From Myxacorys almedinensis A (GTDB lineage: Bacteria; Cyanobacteriota; Cyanobacteriia; Leptolyngbyales; Leptolyngbyaceae): a stretch of DNA of 64,000 bases. The notes under the pieces are model-generated. The model had not been told where the DNA came from, made no database searches, and saw only the letters and a list, made by a program, of their open reading frames with translations. This document shows, piece after piece, positions 32,983 to 42,843 of this stretch (position 1 is its first letter; each line of letters opens with the position of its first letter). A program made the position numbers and the translations under genes. The stretch is from positions 62,001 through 126,000 of the forward strand of contig NZ_WVIE01000010.1 in NCBI RefSeq assembly GCF_010091945.1, read 5' to 3'.

Positions 32983-33696
32983 ATGAAATCTACAGTAGAA
33001 CAAATCCGCCAACGCTTTGACAGCGATGTTGAACGCTTTTCCAATTTGGAGACAGGACAATCTGCAACGATTGATGCACCCGTTTCGTTGGAATTAGTCG
33101 TTCAGGCTGCCTCTGCCACTAAACCTGATGCAACGCACGTTTTAGACATTGGTTGTGGCGCGGGAAATTATTCACTCAAGTTGCTCGAAGTTCTACCGCA
33201 TCTAAACGTTACGCTGATTGATTTGAGTCAGCCTATGCTCGATCGTGCAGTGCAACGGGTTGGTTCGGCGACTTCCGGCAATGTTACCGCTATTCAAGCA
33301 GATGTACGAGATTTAGAATTGGGGCAGTCCCAGTTTGATGTCATCTTAGCCGCCGCCGTTTTTCATCATTTGCGCGATGATCAGGACTGGAAACAGGTGT
33401 TCACAAAATGCTATCAGGCACTCAAACCCAGTGGCTCGTTGTGGATTGTTGATCTTGTCACCCATTCTACGTCTCAAGTTCACGAGATGATGTGGCAGCG
33501 TTACGCAGGCTACTTAACGCAACTCAAAGATGAAGAGTATCGTGATGAGGTGTTTGCTTACATCGAGCAAGAGGATACGCCGCGACCCCTGATGTACCAA
33601 CTAAATTTATTACGTGAAGTTGGTTTTAATCAAGTTGAAGTGCTTCACAAAAATAGTTGTTTTGCAGCCTTTGGAGGTATCAAGTCAGGGACATGA
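32983..33696 (+). CDS. Class I SAM-dependent methyltransferase
   Basis: 237 residues. Motif I is VLDIGCGAGNYSLKLLE (about residues 48-64), motif II LIDLSQPML (acidic end of strand 2), motif III IQADVRDLELG, and motif IV FDVILAAAVFHHLRDD. The C-terminal part has LKPSGSLWIVDLV. Substrate not predictable; the fold and length match small-molecule methyltransferases. Divergent from the DAHP synthase leader, with about 220 bases between; a 12-bp repeat GGAACGTTTCTG (near 32906 and 32943) lies just upstream. Confidence 0.9.
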   Translation: MKSTVEQIRQRFDSDVERFSNLETGQSATIDAPVSLELVVQAASATKPDATHVLDIGCGAGNYSLKLLEVLPHLNVTLIDLSQPMLDRAVQRVGSATSGNVTAIQADVRDLELGQSQFDVILAAAVFHHLRDDQDWKQVFTKCYQALKPSGSLWIVDLVTHSTSQVHEMMWQRYAGYLTQLKDEEYRDEVFAYIEQEDTPRPLMYQLNLLREVGFNQVEVLHKNSCFAAFGGIKSGT

Positions 33697-33821
33697 TGGA
33701 TCAATAGTTTTATAGAACTGTCAGGCAAAATGTTCGTTAAAACAGGTGTCAATTTTGCAATGACTGCACTTCTGCCCTGTAGGATAGCGAAGCATCAATT
33801 TTTTAGCATCGCCCCTAGACT

Positions 33822-34727
33822 ATGTTGAACGTGCTTAACTCGAAATCTCTTTTCCCTCTGATCGCAATGTTGATAGACTTACGCCGTGCGCCGATCGCGA
33901 CGCCTTGGGCAGTCGTTGCCCTTTTGGGAGGAATTGCAGGACTGGTTGCCCCCCTTGCCTCGGCTCAACCGACGCTGGCTCAAACGGCGGCAACCACAAC
34001 GTGTAGTTTCAATTCCAATGCTGGAACCCCCAACCCTTTGGGAATGCGAACATTTCTCACCATTGAGGAAACGGACGGCAACACGACATTTAAGTATGAA
34101 CAGTTTCCATCACCCGTCGGCGGAACCCCGGCAGCTACGATCGCATCAACGCGGCAACTGATTGTGTATAAAACTAATCTTGCAGCAGCCCGGCAATTGT
34201 TTCTGAACGATCCCAAGTACTACAACGAGCTACGGGGCTTTAGCGAGGGCGACAGCTTCAAAGTAGTTAATGATACGCTGACCTGTCGATCAACTCCGGG
34301 ATCAACACCGCCCCCCACCAGTTCTAGTAGGGTTTCTGATCTGCCAGATGGCAACTACCGCTTTTGGAATGGTAAAGCGTCAGGAATTCTCAGTGATAAT
34401 GAACTCCTCAAACGGGGTGGCGTATTATTTCTGTTTCGGAAGCAGGGAAACCAGATCGTGGGATCATTTGGGCAGATCGATAATGTGGGCAGTTGTGTGA
34501 AAGGAACCGTGAGCGGCAACACCCTGACTGGAATTGCGATTCCCTACGAACCGTCGCCTAATCCTGCTAGCCGAGCCAATACCTCGTTTGATCCGGGTGG
34601 ATTTCTGAAACTAGGTCGCTGGCAGAGAGTTGGAAATCGCCATCAGTACGAAAATTCCACGCTAAACCTCGCGAATTTGAATCGCATCAACGTAGGACCG
34701 CGTATGCCGATGAGCAGTTGCCCATAG
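33822..34727 (+). CDS. Secreted cyanobacterial protein of unknown function
   Basis: 301 residues. An N-terminal hydrophobic stretch (about residues 27-52) ends in LASAQPTLAQTAA, a signal peptide cleavage region; the start upstream of it is long, so initiation at a later Met (for example MLIDLRRAP) is possible. The mature protein has an N-terminal domain (about 55-165, beginning with a cysteine, CSFNSNAG), a Pro/Ser linker (GSTPPPTSSS), and a C-terminal domain with DGNYRFWNGKASG and FRKQGNQIVGSFGQIDN. No family is recognised; it resembles cyanobacterial periplasmic hypothetical proteins. Confidence 0.75.
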   Translation: MLNVLNSKSLFPLIAMLIDLRRAPIATPWAVVALLGGIAGLVAPLASAQPTLAQTAATTTCSFNSNAGTPNPLGMRTFLTIEETDGNTTFKYEQFPSPVGGTPAATIASTRQLIVYKTNLAAARQLFLNDPKYYNELRGFSEGDSFKVVNDTLTCRSTPGSTPPPTSSSRVSDLPDGNYRFWNGKASGILSDNELLKRGGVLFLFRKQGNQIVGSFGQIDNVGSCVKGTVSGNTLTGIAIPYEPSPNPASRANTSFDPGGFLKLGRWQRVGNRHQYENSTLNLANLNRINVGPRMPMSSCP

Positions 34728-34754
34728 CGATAACCGTTGGATACGGACGTTGAT

Positions 34755-34792
34755 AAAAAAGCCGCCGATCGCAATACTCGATCGACGGCTTT
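34755..34792. terminator. Bidirectional terminator between the secreted protein gene and groL
   Basis: A long stem AGCCGCCGATCG / CGATCGACGGCT with one mismatch and a small loop is flanked by six As on the left and TTT on the right, so it can end transcription on either strand. It lies between the convergent genes at 34727 and 34823. Confidence 0.8.
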
Positions 34793-34822
34793 CTAGGGAT
34801 TTGATATAAGCGAAGTGGTGGA

Positions 34823-36502
34823 CTACATCATGCCCATGCCACCCATACCGCCCATGCCACCCATACCGCCCATGCCACCCATACCGCCCATCGGGTCCAT
34901 ACCCGGAGCGCCAGCCGCTGCTTTGGGTTCAGGCTTTTCAACTACGAGCGCTTCGGTGGTCAAGACCATGCCTGCGATCGAAGCGGCATCTTGCAACGCC
35001 GAGCGGACGACTTTGGCAGGATCAACAATTCCAGAGGCGATCAAGTCTTCGTAGTTGCCAGTTAGCGCGTTGTAACCGAAGTTAAAGTCCATTTCGCGAA
35101 CTTTCTCAACGATCACAAAGCCTTCTGCCCCTGAATTATCGGCAATCTGACGCAGAGGAGCATCGAGCGATCGCACCACAATCTCAGCCCCGATCTTCTC
35201 TTCGCTGCTAAGATTTTCTGCCATCGCTGTTACCTTCGCTGCCAAGTGAATCAGCGAAACACCCCCACCGGGAACGATGCCTTCTTCTACTGCCGCTTTC
35301 GTGGCGTTGAGGGCGTCTTCGATGCGGAGTTTACGATTCTTCAGTTCGGTTTCGGTGGCGGCTCCGACCTTGATCACAGCAACCCCGCCTGCCAGTTTGG
35401 CGATCCGCTCTGAAATCTTTTCTTTGTCGTAGTCAGAATCGCTGCGATCGAGTTCTTGGCGCAGTTGTTCGACGCGCTTCTTCACGTTTTCGCTGTTGTC
35501 GTTGTCTGACACGATCGTGGTAGTGTCTTTGGTAATGGTGACTTTACGAGCCGTTCCCAACATCTCAAGGGTGGCTGTGTCGAGACTCATGCCGATCTCT
35601 TCAGAAATCACCTGACCGTCGGTGAGTACGGCGATGTCTTCGAGCATTTGCTTTCTGCGATCGCCAAATCCCGGTGCTTTGATGGCGGCTGCATTCAACA
35701 CGCCGCGCAGACGGTTTACCACCAGCGTTGCCAACGCTTCACCTTCAATATCTTCGGCAATGATCAGCAACGGCTGACCCGCACGGGCAATCTTTTCAAG
35801 GACTGGAACCAGGTCTTGAATCGAGCTAATTTTCTTATCGCAAAGCAAGATAGCGGCGTTTTCGTATTCCACGATCAGCCGCTCAACATCGGTGACGAAG
35901 TAGGGTGAAAGGTAGCCGCGATCGATCTGCATCCCTTCCACAATTTCCATCTCTGTGGCAAGAGATTTCGATTCTTCAACCGTGATCACACCATCTTTGC
36001 CGACTCGATCCATTGCCTTAGCAATCATCGCGCCGACTTCTTCATCGCCCCCCGATGATACGGTAGCAACCTGTGCGATCGCATTGCCTTCGACAGGCTT
36101 AGCAACGGCTTGAATTTCGGTGACAAGGGTTGCGATCGCTTTTTCGATCCCGCGCCGCAAACTGATGGGGTTCGATCCGGCTGCCACGTTTTTCATGCCT
36201 TCGCGAATCATGGCTTGGGCAAGAACCGTTGCCGTCGTTGTGCCATCACCCGCCAAATCTTTCGTTTTGGATGCGACTTCGCGAATCAGCGCCGCACCTG
36301 TATTTTCTAACGGATCTTCAAGTTCAATGTCTTTGGCGATCGTTACCCCATCATTCACAATCTGAGGTGCGCCATACTTCTTCTCTAACAAGACGTTCCG
36401 TCCCCGTGGACCTAAGGTCACCCGCACTGCATCAGCTAGGGCATTTACACCCCGCTCAAGCGCCTGCCGGGACTCGTCATTAAAAACAACAATCTTTGCC
36501 AT
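34823..36502 (-). CDS. groL: 60 kDa chaperonin GroEL, GGM-tailed paralogue
   Basis: 559 residues from the ATG at 36502 (a longer frame from 36547 overlaps the CIRCE element). ATP-driven folding cage subunit. Motifs: [19 protein letters not shown], the ATPase [14 protein letters not shown], and the C-terminal (GGM)n tail. No groES is adjacent, so it is a monocistronic copy like the second groEL of other cyanobacteria, which have one operon copy and one such paralogue. A CIRCE element upstream indicates HrcA heat-shock control. Terminated by the hairpin beside 34792. Confidence 0.97.
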   Translation of the reverse strand: MAKIVVFNDESRQALERGVNALADAVRVTLGPRGRNVLLEKKYGAPQIVNDGVTIAKDIELEDPLENTGAALIREVASKTKDLAGDGTTTATVLAQAMIREGMKNVAAGSNPISLRRGIEKAIATLVTEIQAVAKPVEGNAIAQVATVSSGGDEEVGAMIAKAMDRVGKDGVITVEESKSLATEMEIVEGMQIDRGYLSPYFVTDVERLIVEYENAAILLCDKKISSIQDLVPVLEKIARAGQPLLIIAEDIEGEALATLVVNRLRGVLNAAAIKAPGFGDRRKQMLEDIAVLTDGQVISEEIGMSLDTATLEMLGTARKVTITKDTTTIVSDNDNSENVKKRVEQLRQELDRSDSDYDKEKISERIAKLAGGVAVIKVGAATETELKNRKLRIEDALNATKAAVEEGIVPGGGVSLIHLAAKVTAMAENLSSEEKIGAEIVVRSLDAPLRQIADNSGAEGFVIVEKVREMDFNFGYNALTGNYEDLIASGIVDPAKVVRSALQDAASIAGMVLTTEALVVEKPEPKAAAGAPGMDPMGGMGGMGGMGGMGGMGGMGMM

Positions 36503-36540
36503 AGGTTTAGTTTCATCTCGCAGTTCTCCAATTAGATAAT

Positions 36541-36567
36541 TTAGCACTCACAGCCTCTGAGTGCTAA
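36541..36567. promoter_or_regulatory. CIRCE element (HrcA operator)
   Basis: TTAGCACTC, nine bases, GAGTGCTAA: a perfect match to the CIRCE consensus, 39 bases ahead of the groL start. HrcA binds it and represses groE genes until heat shock. The element lies in the spacer between groL and the divergent truncated Uma2 gene. Confidence 0.97.
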
Positions 36568-36683
36568 TGCCTTTTGGATCGGAAAACCGTAAGTTGCCTG
36601 ATTTATCCCGTTTACTATCAAGAAATAGGATGGATAAATCAACGTCGATTGATCGATCAATCGTGCAAAACGGGGGTGGTTCA

Positions 36684-36995
36684 ATGTATGCGATCGTATC
36701 TCCTGAGAAAATCAATTTGCCTCCTGGAACCGTCATCCGCCTGCTCGGAAACTGGCAAGACTATCTTGCGCTGACTAGGCAGCGAAGCGACGACAAATCG
36801 ATTTCCCGCATCAAATACCGACCGGGAGAAATTTTGCTGATGGCTCCTCTACCCGCCCATGGGTTCGACGCCCATATATTGGCAACCATTGTGACCGTAC
36901 TACTCGACCATTCAGAAGAAGAGTATCAATCCTACACACCCATCACAATGAAACTGCCAGAGAGGAGCGGATTCGAGCCAGCATTTTATCTTTAA
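36684..36995 (+). pseudogene. Truncated Uma2 family gene
   Basis: From the ATG at 36684 the product begins MYAIVSPEKINLPPGTVIRL and shows the N-terminal half of a Uma2 endonuclease: NWQDYLALTRQRSD, ISRIKYRPGEILLMAPLPAHGFD and TPITMKLPERSGFEPAFYL. It stops after 103 residues, where intact relatives continue for about another 90 with the PD-(D/E)XK active site (EPD-x-x-Y region). The nuclease core is therefore missing and the gene is probably dead. Confidence 0.75.
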
Positions 36996-37064
36996 TGCCT
37001 TCCTTTTCTGGGACGATCGCACATCCTAATTTTGGCTCAGCAATTGCTTGATCCCCTCACTCTC

Positions 37065-37463
37065 TTACGCATCCGTCCGCGAAGTTTGACTCGCCAAATA
37101 CTGCTTTAAGCTCAACAGGCTGATGGTCTGACCCAAATTGATTGGCAATAGCGAGATCCCTTCAATTCTCGATTGCACCCAGCCGTCTCCCCATGCCCAC
37201 TCGTGGAAGCCATCAATGCCTTGGCTGAGTAAGAATCGAATCCGATTGGGTTCAGCCAGTTCGACCTGGTGCTGGATTGCGATCGCGCCAATCTGTCCCG
37301 TAAATTTCACTCCAGGCTGCAAGGTATCGGGCAACCCGGCAGACAAGCGCTCAAACCACAGCCATTTTTGCAACTCACGGGGATGGGTCAATCCATTCCG
37401 CAAGGTCTCTTGAGAAGCCTCAACTTCAATGCGGAGGCTACTTTGCTGAAATGTACCAAACAT
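37065..37463 (-). CDS. SRPBCC-like protein of unknown function
   Basis: 132 residues from the ATG at 37463 (the frame opens with a TTG two codons earlier). The layout (LRIEVEASQETLRNGLTHPRELQKWLW, then a LQPGVKFTGQIG turn, VELAEPNRIRFLLSQGIDGFHEWAWGDGWVQSRIEG) fits a START/Bet v1-like cavity protein of the SRPBCC superfamily. Ligand unknown. It faces the PRC-barrel gene side by side in the same orientation. Confidence 0.7.
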   Translation of the reverse strand: MFGTFQQSSLRIEVEASQETLRNGLTHPRELQKWLWFERLSAGLPDTLQPGVKFTGQIGAIAIQHQVELAEPNRIRFLLSQGIDGFHEWAWGDGWVQSRIEGISLLPINLGQTISLLSLKQYLASQTSRTDA

Positions 37464-37557
37464 AAGCAAATCAGGGCAAAACGTTCTCTTCTCCAGTATG
37501 GCAGAAGGTCAACCGCCTGTAGTTCCAATTCCTCAGCCCAACGGCATAGATGACAGT

Positions 37558-38700
37558 TTAGTAGCCTTCTTCCTCGTATTCAGGCTCTTTCTGCTTTTCG
37601 GGCAGCTTAAGTTCTTGGGGCTGATAGTCATCTTCTGTTTTCTCTGCCCACGGGTCTTCAGGTGGCTCAGGAAGCTGAAGCTGAGTTGGCGTGGCGGGTT
37701 CTTCGATCTCTACAAAGTCAACTTCAATGTCTTCGACATCTTCATCGACAAAATCTTCGTCATATTCAGGCTCATCCTCATAGCGATCGCGGCTCGGTTC
37801 CCCATTCGGGTAATCCGCTTGAGGAAGGTAGGCATCGCGGTTACTTGCCGTAGTCCAGTTATCTGCTTCGTCCTCGTCGTAGACAGGTTCACTGTAGGTC
37901 GGTTCACTGTACGCAGGTTCGCTATAGGTCGGTTCCCTGTAGACAGGCTCATCGTAGACAGGAGGATACAGTTCTGCCTGCCGCATCTCAGGCTCTGGTT
38001 GGCGTCTCTGGATCGGTTCAGGTTCCCAAGTGTCTTCGTCCCAGGTTTCTTCAACCACTGGGGCACGGCGCGGCGGTGCTTCCATCGGCACTTGCTGACC
38101 CGACGGTAGCTGATTTTCAGTGCGGATCGGCGCGAGATACTGACCTTCTTCTTCCCGTTCCCATGGCGCTTTGCCGAGACCCAACCGCTCTAACACGCCA
38201 ACGGTAATTTGGGTCATCCGGTCTTCTGAGCCTTCATACACAATCAAGCGATCGGGACCACTACTGACCACTTCATCAATCGGCAGTTCGTAAGTGCTAA
38301 CGATCTGATCGGGGATGAGGGGTAGCCCGATCGAGGCAATCACCAGCGTATCGACTTTGCCGCTATCAATGTCGAATCGGAAACCGCGCACTTTACCCAG
38401 CAACTCCCCTGTTTCGGTGATGACTTCGCAGCCAACTAAGTTGCTATAAGCCTCAAGATCAACATCTTCGATCACGTTGTCATCATCCACCAAAATCACA
38501 TCTCCAATCTGGCGAATGCTGGAGAGCATCATCGGTTGGGGGGTGCCGTAGAACAGATTCGGGCGGAGACTGAGAGCTACCACTTCCTGACGATCAATAT
38601 CAACCCAAAGCTGACTCACCACGCCTAGTCGCTTTCCGGCGGTGCGGGTGATGACCTGAGTTCCAAGAATGTCGGAGCGTTGGCGAAATTCTTCTGTCAT
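37558..38700 (-). CDS. PRC-barrel protein with acidic Tyr/Glu/Pro-rich tail
   Basis: 380 residues. Two PRC-barrel domains occupy about 1-80 (EFRQRSDILGTQVITRTAGKRLGVVSQLWVDIDRQEV) and 85-175 (SNLVGCEVITETGELLGKVRGFRFDID). The remainder is disordered and acidic, with YSEP-type repeats (encoded at about 37880-37960) and a C-terminal EEEGY. PRC barrels often anchor or sense at the photosynthetic or cell-division complexes; the partner here is unknown. It lies 133 bases from smc on the same strand, downstream of it, so it could be co-transcribed. Confidence 0.85.
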   Translation of the reverse strand: MTEEFRQRSDILGTQVITRTAGKRLGVVSQLWVDIDRQEVVALSLRPNLFYGTPQPMMLSSIRQIGDVILVDDDNVIEDVDLEAYSNLVGCEVITETGELLGKVRGFRFDIDSGKVDTLVIASIGLPLIPDQIVSTYELPIDEVVSSGPDRLIVYEGSEDRMTQITVGVLERLGLGKAPWEREEEGQYLAPIRTENQLPSGQQVPMEAPPRRAPVVEETWDEDTWEPEPIQRRQPEPEMRQAELYPPVYDEPVYREPTYSEPAYSEPTYSEPVYDEDEADNWTTASNRDAYLPQADYPNGEPSRDRYEDEPEYDEDFVDEDVEDIEVDFVEIEEPATPTQLQLPEPPEDPWAEKTEDDYQPQELKLPEKQKEPEYEEEGY

Positions 38701-38833
38701 TGTGTCCCGAATCCTGCGTTACAAACCTTGTCTACTAATAAAATCATAGTTCCGAATCTCATCATCATATACCTACGGGTATGCGATCCGGGTGTAGCGG
38801 TAATCCCTACCGGAAAGATTCGGTAAGCGTGAG

Positions 38834-41800
38834 CTATACAGAAGCGCTTTGTGGCAGTTTGATTCCCAAAACTTGAGTGTAGGCTCCCCGCGCTTGAGTC
38901 ACGCCAATCGTCCGTTGAGCCGATTCGATCATCGGACGGCGCAGACTCACGACAATAAACTGTGCTTGCTGTGCCTCTTGTTTGATCATTCTAGACAATC
39001 GCTCTACATTTGCGCCGTCTAGAAACATGTCTACTTCATCAAAGGCGTAAAAGGGCGAAGGGCGGTAGCGCTGCAAGGCAAAGATAAAACTTAGGGCAGT
39101 GAGAGACTTTTCGCCCCCAGACATAGAAGCAAGGCGCTGAACGGGTTTTCCTTTGGGGTGGGCGATGAGATTAAGCCCGCCGTTGAAGGGATCGTCGGGG
39201 TCTTCTAACTGCAACCGTCCATCCCCTTCTGAAAGCGTTGCAAAAATCGCCTGAAAGTTTTTGTCTACGGCTTCGTAAGCTTCCATAAAGGCGCGGCAGC
39301 GCAGGGTAGTAAAGGTTTCGATTCTGAGCAATAGTTCGGTGCGTTCATCTTCGAGGGTTTTGAGCTTGTCGGTCAGTTCTTCGAGGCGGGTTTGGGTGCG
39401 ATCGTACTCTTCTAGCGCCAGCATATTCACCGGTTCCATTGCCTGAAGCCGTTTCTGCATCGAGCGAATGTCGTGCTGGAGTTGACCTAGATTGCGATCG
39501 GCATCGACTGGAATATCCGGCAGGGGATCGGGCAAGTCAGCGCGTTGAGATTCGAGTTGCGCTTGCATCTCGATCAGTTGGGCGCGGCGAGCTTGCTGAG
39601 TTTCGTGGACTTTATCACGCTGCCAGTTAAGCTGCTGCTGCTGGGTTTGCTGATCGCGGAGTTGGCGATCGACGATATCTCGTTTGCGCCGCTCTTCGCC
39701 TAGTTTTTGGTCGAGGGCAGCCATTGCCGTGGTCAGTTCGGCAATGTGTTGACGAACAGTGACTTGCTGACTTGAGTTTTCGGCGTGCTGCTGAAGCTGA
39801 ACTGTTTGCTGCGATCGCTGCTCGGCGATCCGAATTTGCCCTTGTTCGATCTTCTCTTGCAATCGCTGACGCTGGGTTTCGAGGGTTTGAATGCGTTGTT
39901 CAATCGTGCGGAGGCAGAGGTCTTTGTCGTTGAGGTCGGCTTCGAGCGATCTCAAGGCGGCTTGAATCTGCTGCCATTCGCTGTGGGTTTGCGATTGCTC
40001 TAGGGTTGCCACCGCCTGACGAAGGTGATCAAGCTGCTGTTCTTGGATCGGTACGCCAGTATCCAACGCTTGCAGACGATGCTGAGCCACGGCGAGGGCT
40101 TGGCGATGGGTTTCAAGCTGGGGCGCAAGCTGGTCGCGCTGCTTTTCTAAGCGATCCACCTCTTTTTGCGCTTGCTCGGTGTTGAGTTGCAGTTCACGCA
40201 GGTGTTGCCGTGCCTCGATCAGCCATTGAGTCCGTTCTTTTTGGCGATCGCTGGCGCTCAAGATGGCGCGATCGCAGTGCGCCAAGATCCGATCGATTTC
40301 GGTGAGCCGGTTTCGCAGGGCAATCACGTCTGGTGATTCGGCGGCAGTGCCTTTGCCAAATTTCAGCGACGATCGATGCCCTGCGCTTCCTCCGGTCATG
40401 GCACCACTGGTTTCGAGCAGTTCTCCGCCCAAGGTCACGATGCGATGCTGCCCCAAGTGGCGACGGGCATCCTCTAGGGTTTCAAAAATCAAGGTTGTGC
40501 CAAAAACATACGCAAAAATGTCGTAATATTTGTCTTCAAACTCAATCAGATTGACGGCATAATCGAGGCAACCGCGCATTGCCCGTTGGGTCGAGAGATG
40601 GGGAATGTGGGGCGCTCTGATCTTATTGAGCGGCAGAAAGGTGGCTCGTCCGGCGCGTCTTTGCTTGAGAAGTTCAATCGCGGCGGCAGCGATCGCATCA
40701 TCCTCAACCACAATGCTTGCCAGTCTTCCGCCTGCCGCCGTTTCCAAAGCAAGCTGGTAGCGCGGTTCCACCTGCCCCAGTTGCGCCACCAAGCCACACA
40801 CCCCCGACAATCCCATTTGCAAAATCACCTGTGAGGCTTGGGTTCCTTGGGCTTCCTGAGTGGCTTGCACCTGCGCTTCTAATTTATCTAACTTGCGTTG
40901 TTTTTCCCGTTGTTCGTTTAGCAGGCGTGTTTGGGTTTCCTGCTGAATTTTTAGCTCGGTTTCAGCTTCAGACACCGCTTGTGTAGAAGATTGCACTTCC
41001 TGAGTTCGTGTTGCTAATTGAGAGTTGAGATTTGCGTGTTCGGTTTGGGTTGCGTGAAGCTGCTGTTCGATCGTTTGCAGCAGGTCGGCTTGCTCTTGAA
41101 CTTGCCGTTCGAGTTGCTCGGTTTTCTCCCGCAGACGGGCCTGCTCGGTGCGCTGAGGCTCCAAGGTTTTGGTTAATGTTTCGATCTGATGGTGCAATTG
41201 GGTTTGCTCTTGCACCCATGCTTCTGCACTCGCCGCAGAATTGCTCGCGTCTTCCCGGCGTTCTTCGAGGTTGCGCCGCGCCGCATCTCGCTGTTGAGTT
41301 GCGATCGCAAGTTCTCTCGATCCGACGGTTTGCTGCTCTTGGGTCAGCGATTCTAAGGTTTGCAAATGGTCGCTCAGGTCTTGCTGCGATCGCGTCAAGC
41401 TCTTGGTCATCTCGCCACGGGCAACAGTGAGATCGTCGGCTTGGCGCTGAAGTTGGCGCAGTTCTGCTTCGCGGGTTGCCAAGGTCGATTGCACGGCAAG
41501 CTGCTCTTCTTCGCCTAGCGATCGCACATGGGCATTCAGCTTTTCTAACTCGATAGACGTTTTCTCAAGCTCGGTTTGCAGCGCGGTTAACTGCTCAGTG
41601 AGGTCAACCGTTTGTTTCGCGTCAGATTGAATTTGCTCCTGGACGTTTCGGATATTTTTTTCTGCCTCTTGAAACCGGATGATAACTTCCCATAGCGCTT
41701 TTGCCTGAACTTCAGCCCGGAGTTTCTTATATTTCTCAGCCTTCAGCCGATCTTGTGCCAAGCGATCGCGCTGAGCAATTAGCTCGGTCTCGACGATCCG

Positions 41801-42556
41801 AAACTTATCTTCTTGCTCTTTGACTGCATTCAGTTTGTCTTTGGCTTGGTTAATCTTGCGATCGAAGGATGCTACGCCTGCTAATTCATCAATAATTTCG
41901 CGCCGTTCTCGCCCATTCATCGAAATGATTCGCGTTACGTCTCCTTGAAGGACAATATTATATCCTTCGGGGTATATACGCAGACGATTCAATTGTTCAT
42001 GTAACTCAGTTAACGTGCACGGTTCACTATTGATAAAATAGTTTGAGGTATACGTTCCTTGTTGTGTCACTCGAAGCTTTCTCGTGACGCTCCACTCAGC
42101 ATTGGCGTTGGCATTTCCATTACTGCCATTCCCCTTATTTTCCCTGTGCCCATTAGACTTATCGCGATTTAATTCAGAGGTGCTTCTATGGGAGCTATCA
42201 CCGTTGGTAGCCTCATGATCATTAGAATTGAGCGAAACTTCTGCATTCTCTTCATTCGGATTGTTTAGCGCGTTCAGAACCTCTATTTCATCTGACAGAT
42301 CAAACGTCGCTGTGACGATCGCTTCAACGCTCGATCGCCCTTTGCTGCTCTGCGTTTGGTTCACCAAATCGGGCAACCGCTCTGCTCGCATGCCCTTAGA
42401 CCCTGCCAACCCCAAGCAAAACAGTAGCGCATCTAGCAAGTTCGACTTTCCGGAACCGTTGGGACCCGAAATCACAGTAAACCCCGGCAGCAACGGAATT
42501 GGCGTCGTGCCCCCAAACGATTTAAAGTTAGTTAGTTCAACACGCTTGACGTACAC
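38834..42556 (-). CDS. smc: Chromosome segregation protein SMC
   Basis: 1240 residues. N-terminal ATPase half with Walker A GPNGSGKSNLLDALLFCLG (about 32-50), two long coiled coils, a hinge (about 545-690, with GVCGLVAQLGQV and GGRLASIVVEDD), and a C-terminal half with the ABC signature SMSGGEKSLTALSFIFALQR and Walker B FYAFDEVDMFLDG. Condenses and segregates the chromosome with ScpA/B, not seen in this window. A low-complexity Asn/Ser/Asp-rich insertion of about 55 residues (about 100-160) interrupts the N-terminal ATPase domain after the usual IVTATFDLSD region. Confidence 0.97.
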   Translation of the reverse strand: MYVKRVELTNFKSFGGTTPIPLLPGFTVISGPNGSGKSNLLDALLFCLGLAGSKGMRAERLPDLVNQTQSSKGRSSVEAIVTATFDLSDEIEVLNALNNPNEENAEVSLNSNDHEATNGDSSHRSTSELNRDKSNGHRENKGNGSNGNANANAEWSVTRKLRVTQQGTYTSNYFINSEPCTLTELHEQLNRLRIYPEGYNIVLQGDVTRIISMNGRERREIIDELAGVASFDRKINQAKDKLNAVKEQEDKFRIVETELIAQRDRLAQDRLKAEKYKKLRAEVQAKALWEVIIRFQEAEKNIRNVQEQIQSDAKQTVDLTEQLTALQTELEKTSIELEKLNAHVRSLGEEEQLAVQSTLATREAELRQLQRQADDLTVARGEMTKSLTRSQQDLSDHLQTLESLTQEQQTVGSRELAIATQQRDAARRNLEERREDASNSAASAEAWVQEQTQLHHQIETLTKTLEPQRTEQARLREKTEQLERQVQEQADLLQTIEQQLHATQTEHANLNSQLATRTQEVQSSTQAVSEAETELKIQQETQTRLLNEQREKQRKLDKLEAQVQATQEAQGTQASQVILQMGLSGVCGLVAQLGQVEPRYQLALETAAGGRLASIVVEDDAIAAAAIELLKQRRAGRATFLPLNKIRAPHIPHLSTQRAMRGCLDYAVNLIEFEDKYYDIFAYVFGTTLIFETLEDARRHLGQHRIVTLGGELLETSGAMTGGSAGHRSSLKFGKGTAAESPDVIALRNRLTEIDRILAHCDRAILSASDRQKERTQWLIEARQHLRELQLNTEQAQKEVDRLEKQRDQLAPQLETHRQALAVAQHRLQALDTGVPIQEQQLDHLRQAVATLEQSQTHSEWQQIQAALRSLEADLNDKDLCLRTIEQRIQTLETQRQRLQEKIEQGQIRIAEQRSQQTVQLQQHAENSSQQVTVRQHIAELTTAMAALDQKLGEERRKRDIVDRQLRDQQTQQQQLNWQRDKVHETQQARRAQLIEMQAQLESQRADLPDPLPDIPVDADRNLGQLQHDIRSMQKRLQAMEPVNMLALEEYDRTQTRLEELTDKLKTLEDERTELLLRIETFTTLRCRAFMEAYEAVDKNFQAIFATLSEGDGRLQLEDPDDPFNGGLNLIAHPKGKPVQRLASMSGGEKSLTALSFIFALQRYRPSPFYAFDEVDMFLDGANVERLSRMIKQEAQQAQFIVVSLRRPMIESAQRTIGVTQARGAYTQVLGIKLPQSASV

Positions 42557-42843
42557 AGGCGGTAGTTAAAACAGGTAAAAATGAAAAATTAGTGTTCAGT
42601 TTAGCCTCAAACTAATGTCACGAACCAAAAACTGGCGATTTTTATCATTGATAACACACTTAGAACGGATGATCTATACGAATTGAGAGTCTGCAATGCA
42701 ATTTTGGTAGAAATTGGTGGTACAAGTTGGTGCAATTCTACAGGGAAACGTACTTTTCGCAACCCTTTCCTTTGTAGACTAAAGCATCACCCAGTTCCTA
42801 GTTTCCATAAAACTGTTTTTACTGTTGAGTGAGAATTCTGTAA

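Noticed and set aside
32715-33020. 101-residue frame upstream of the methyltransferase
   Set aside because: No conserved features, overlaps the real methyltransferase start, and contains the promoter region of the opposing leader.
36503-36547. Upstream start for GroEL
   Set aside because: It would read through the CIRCE element's edge; all GroEL proteins start with MAK-x-V or similar as at 36502.
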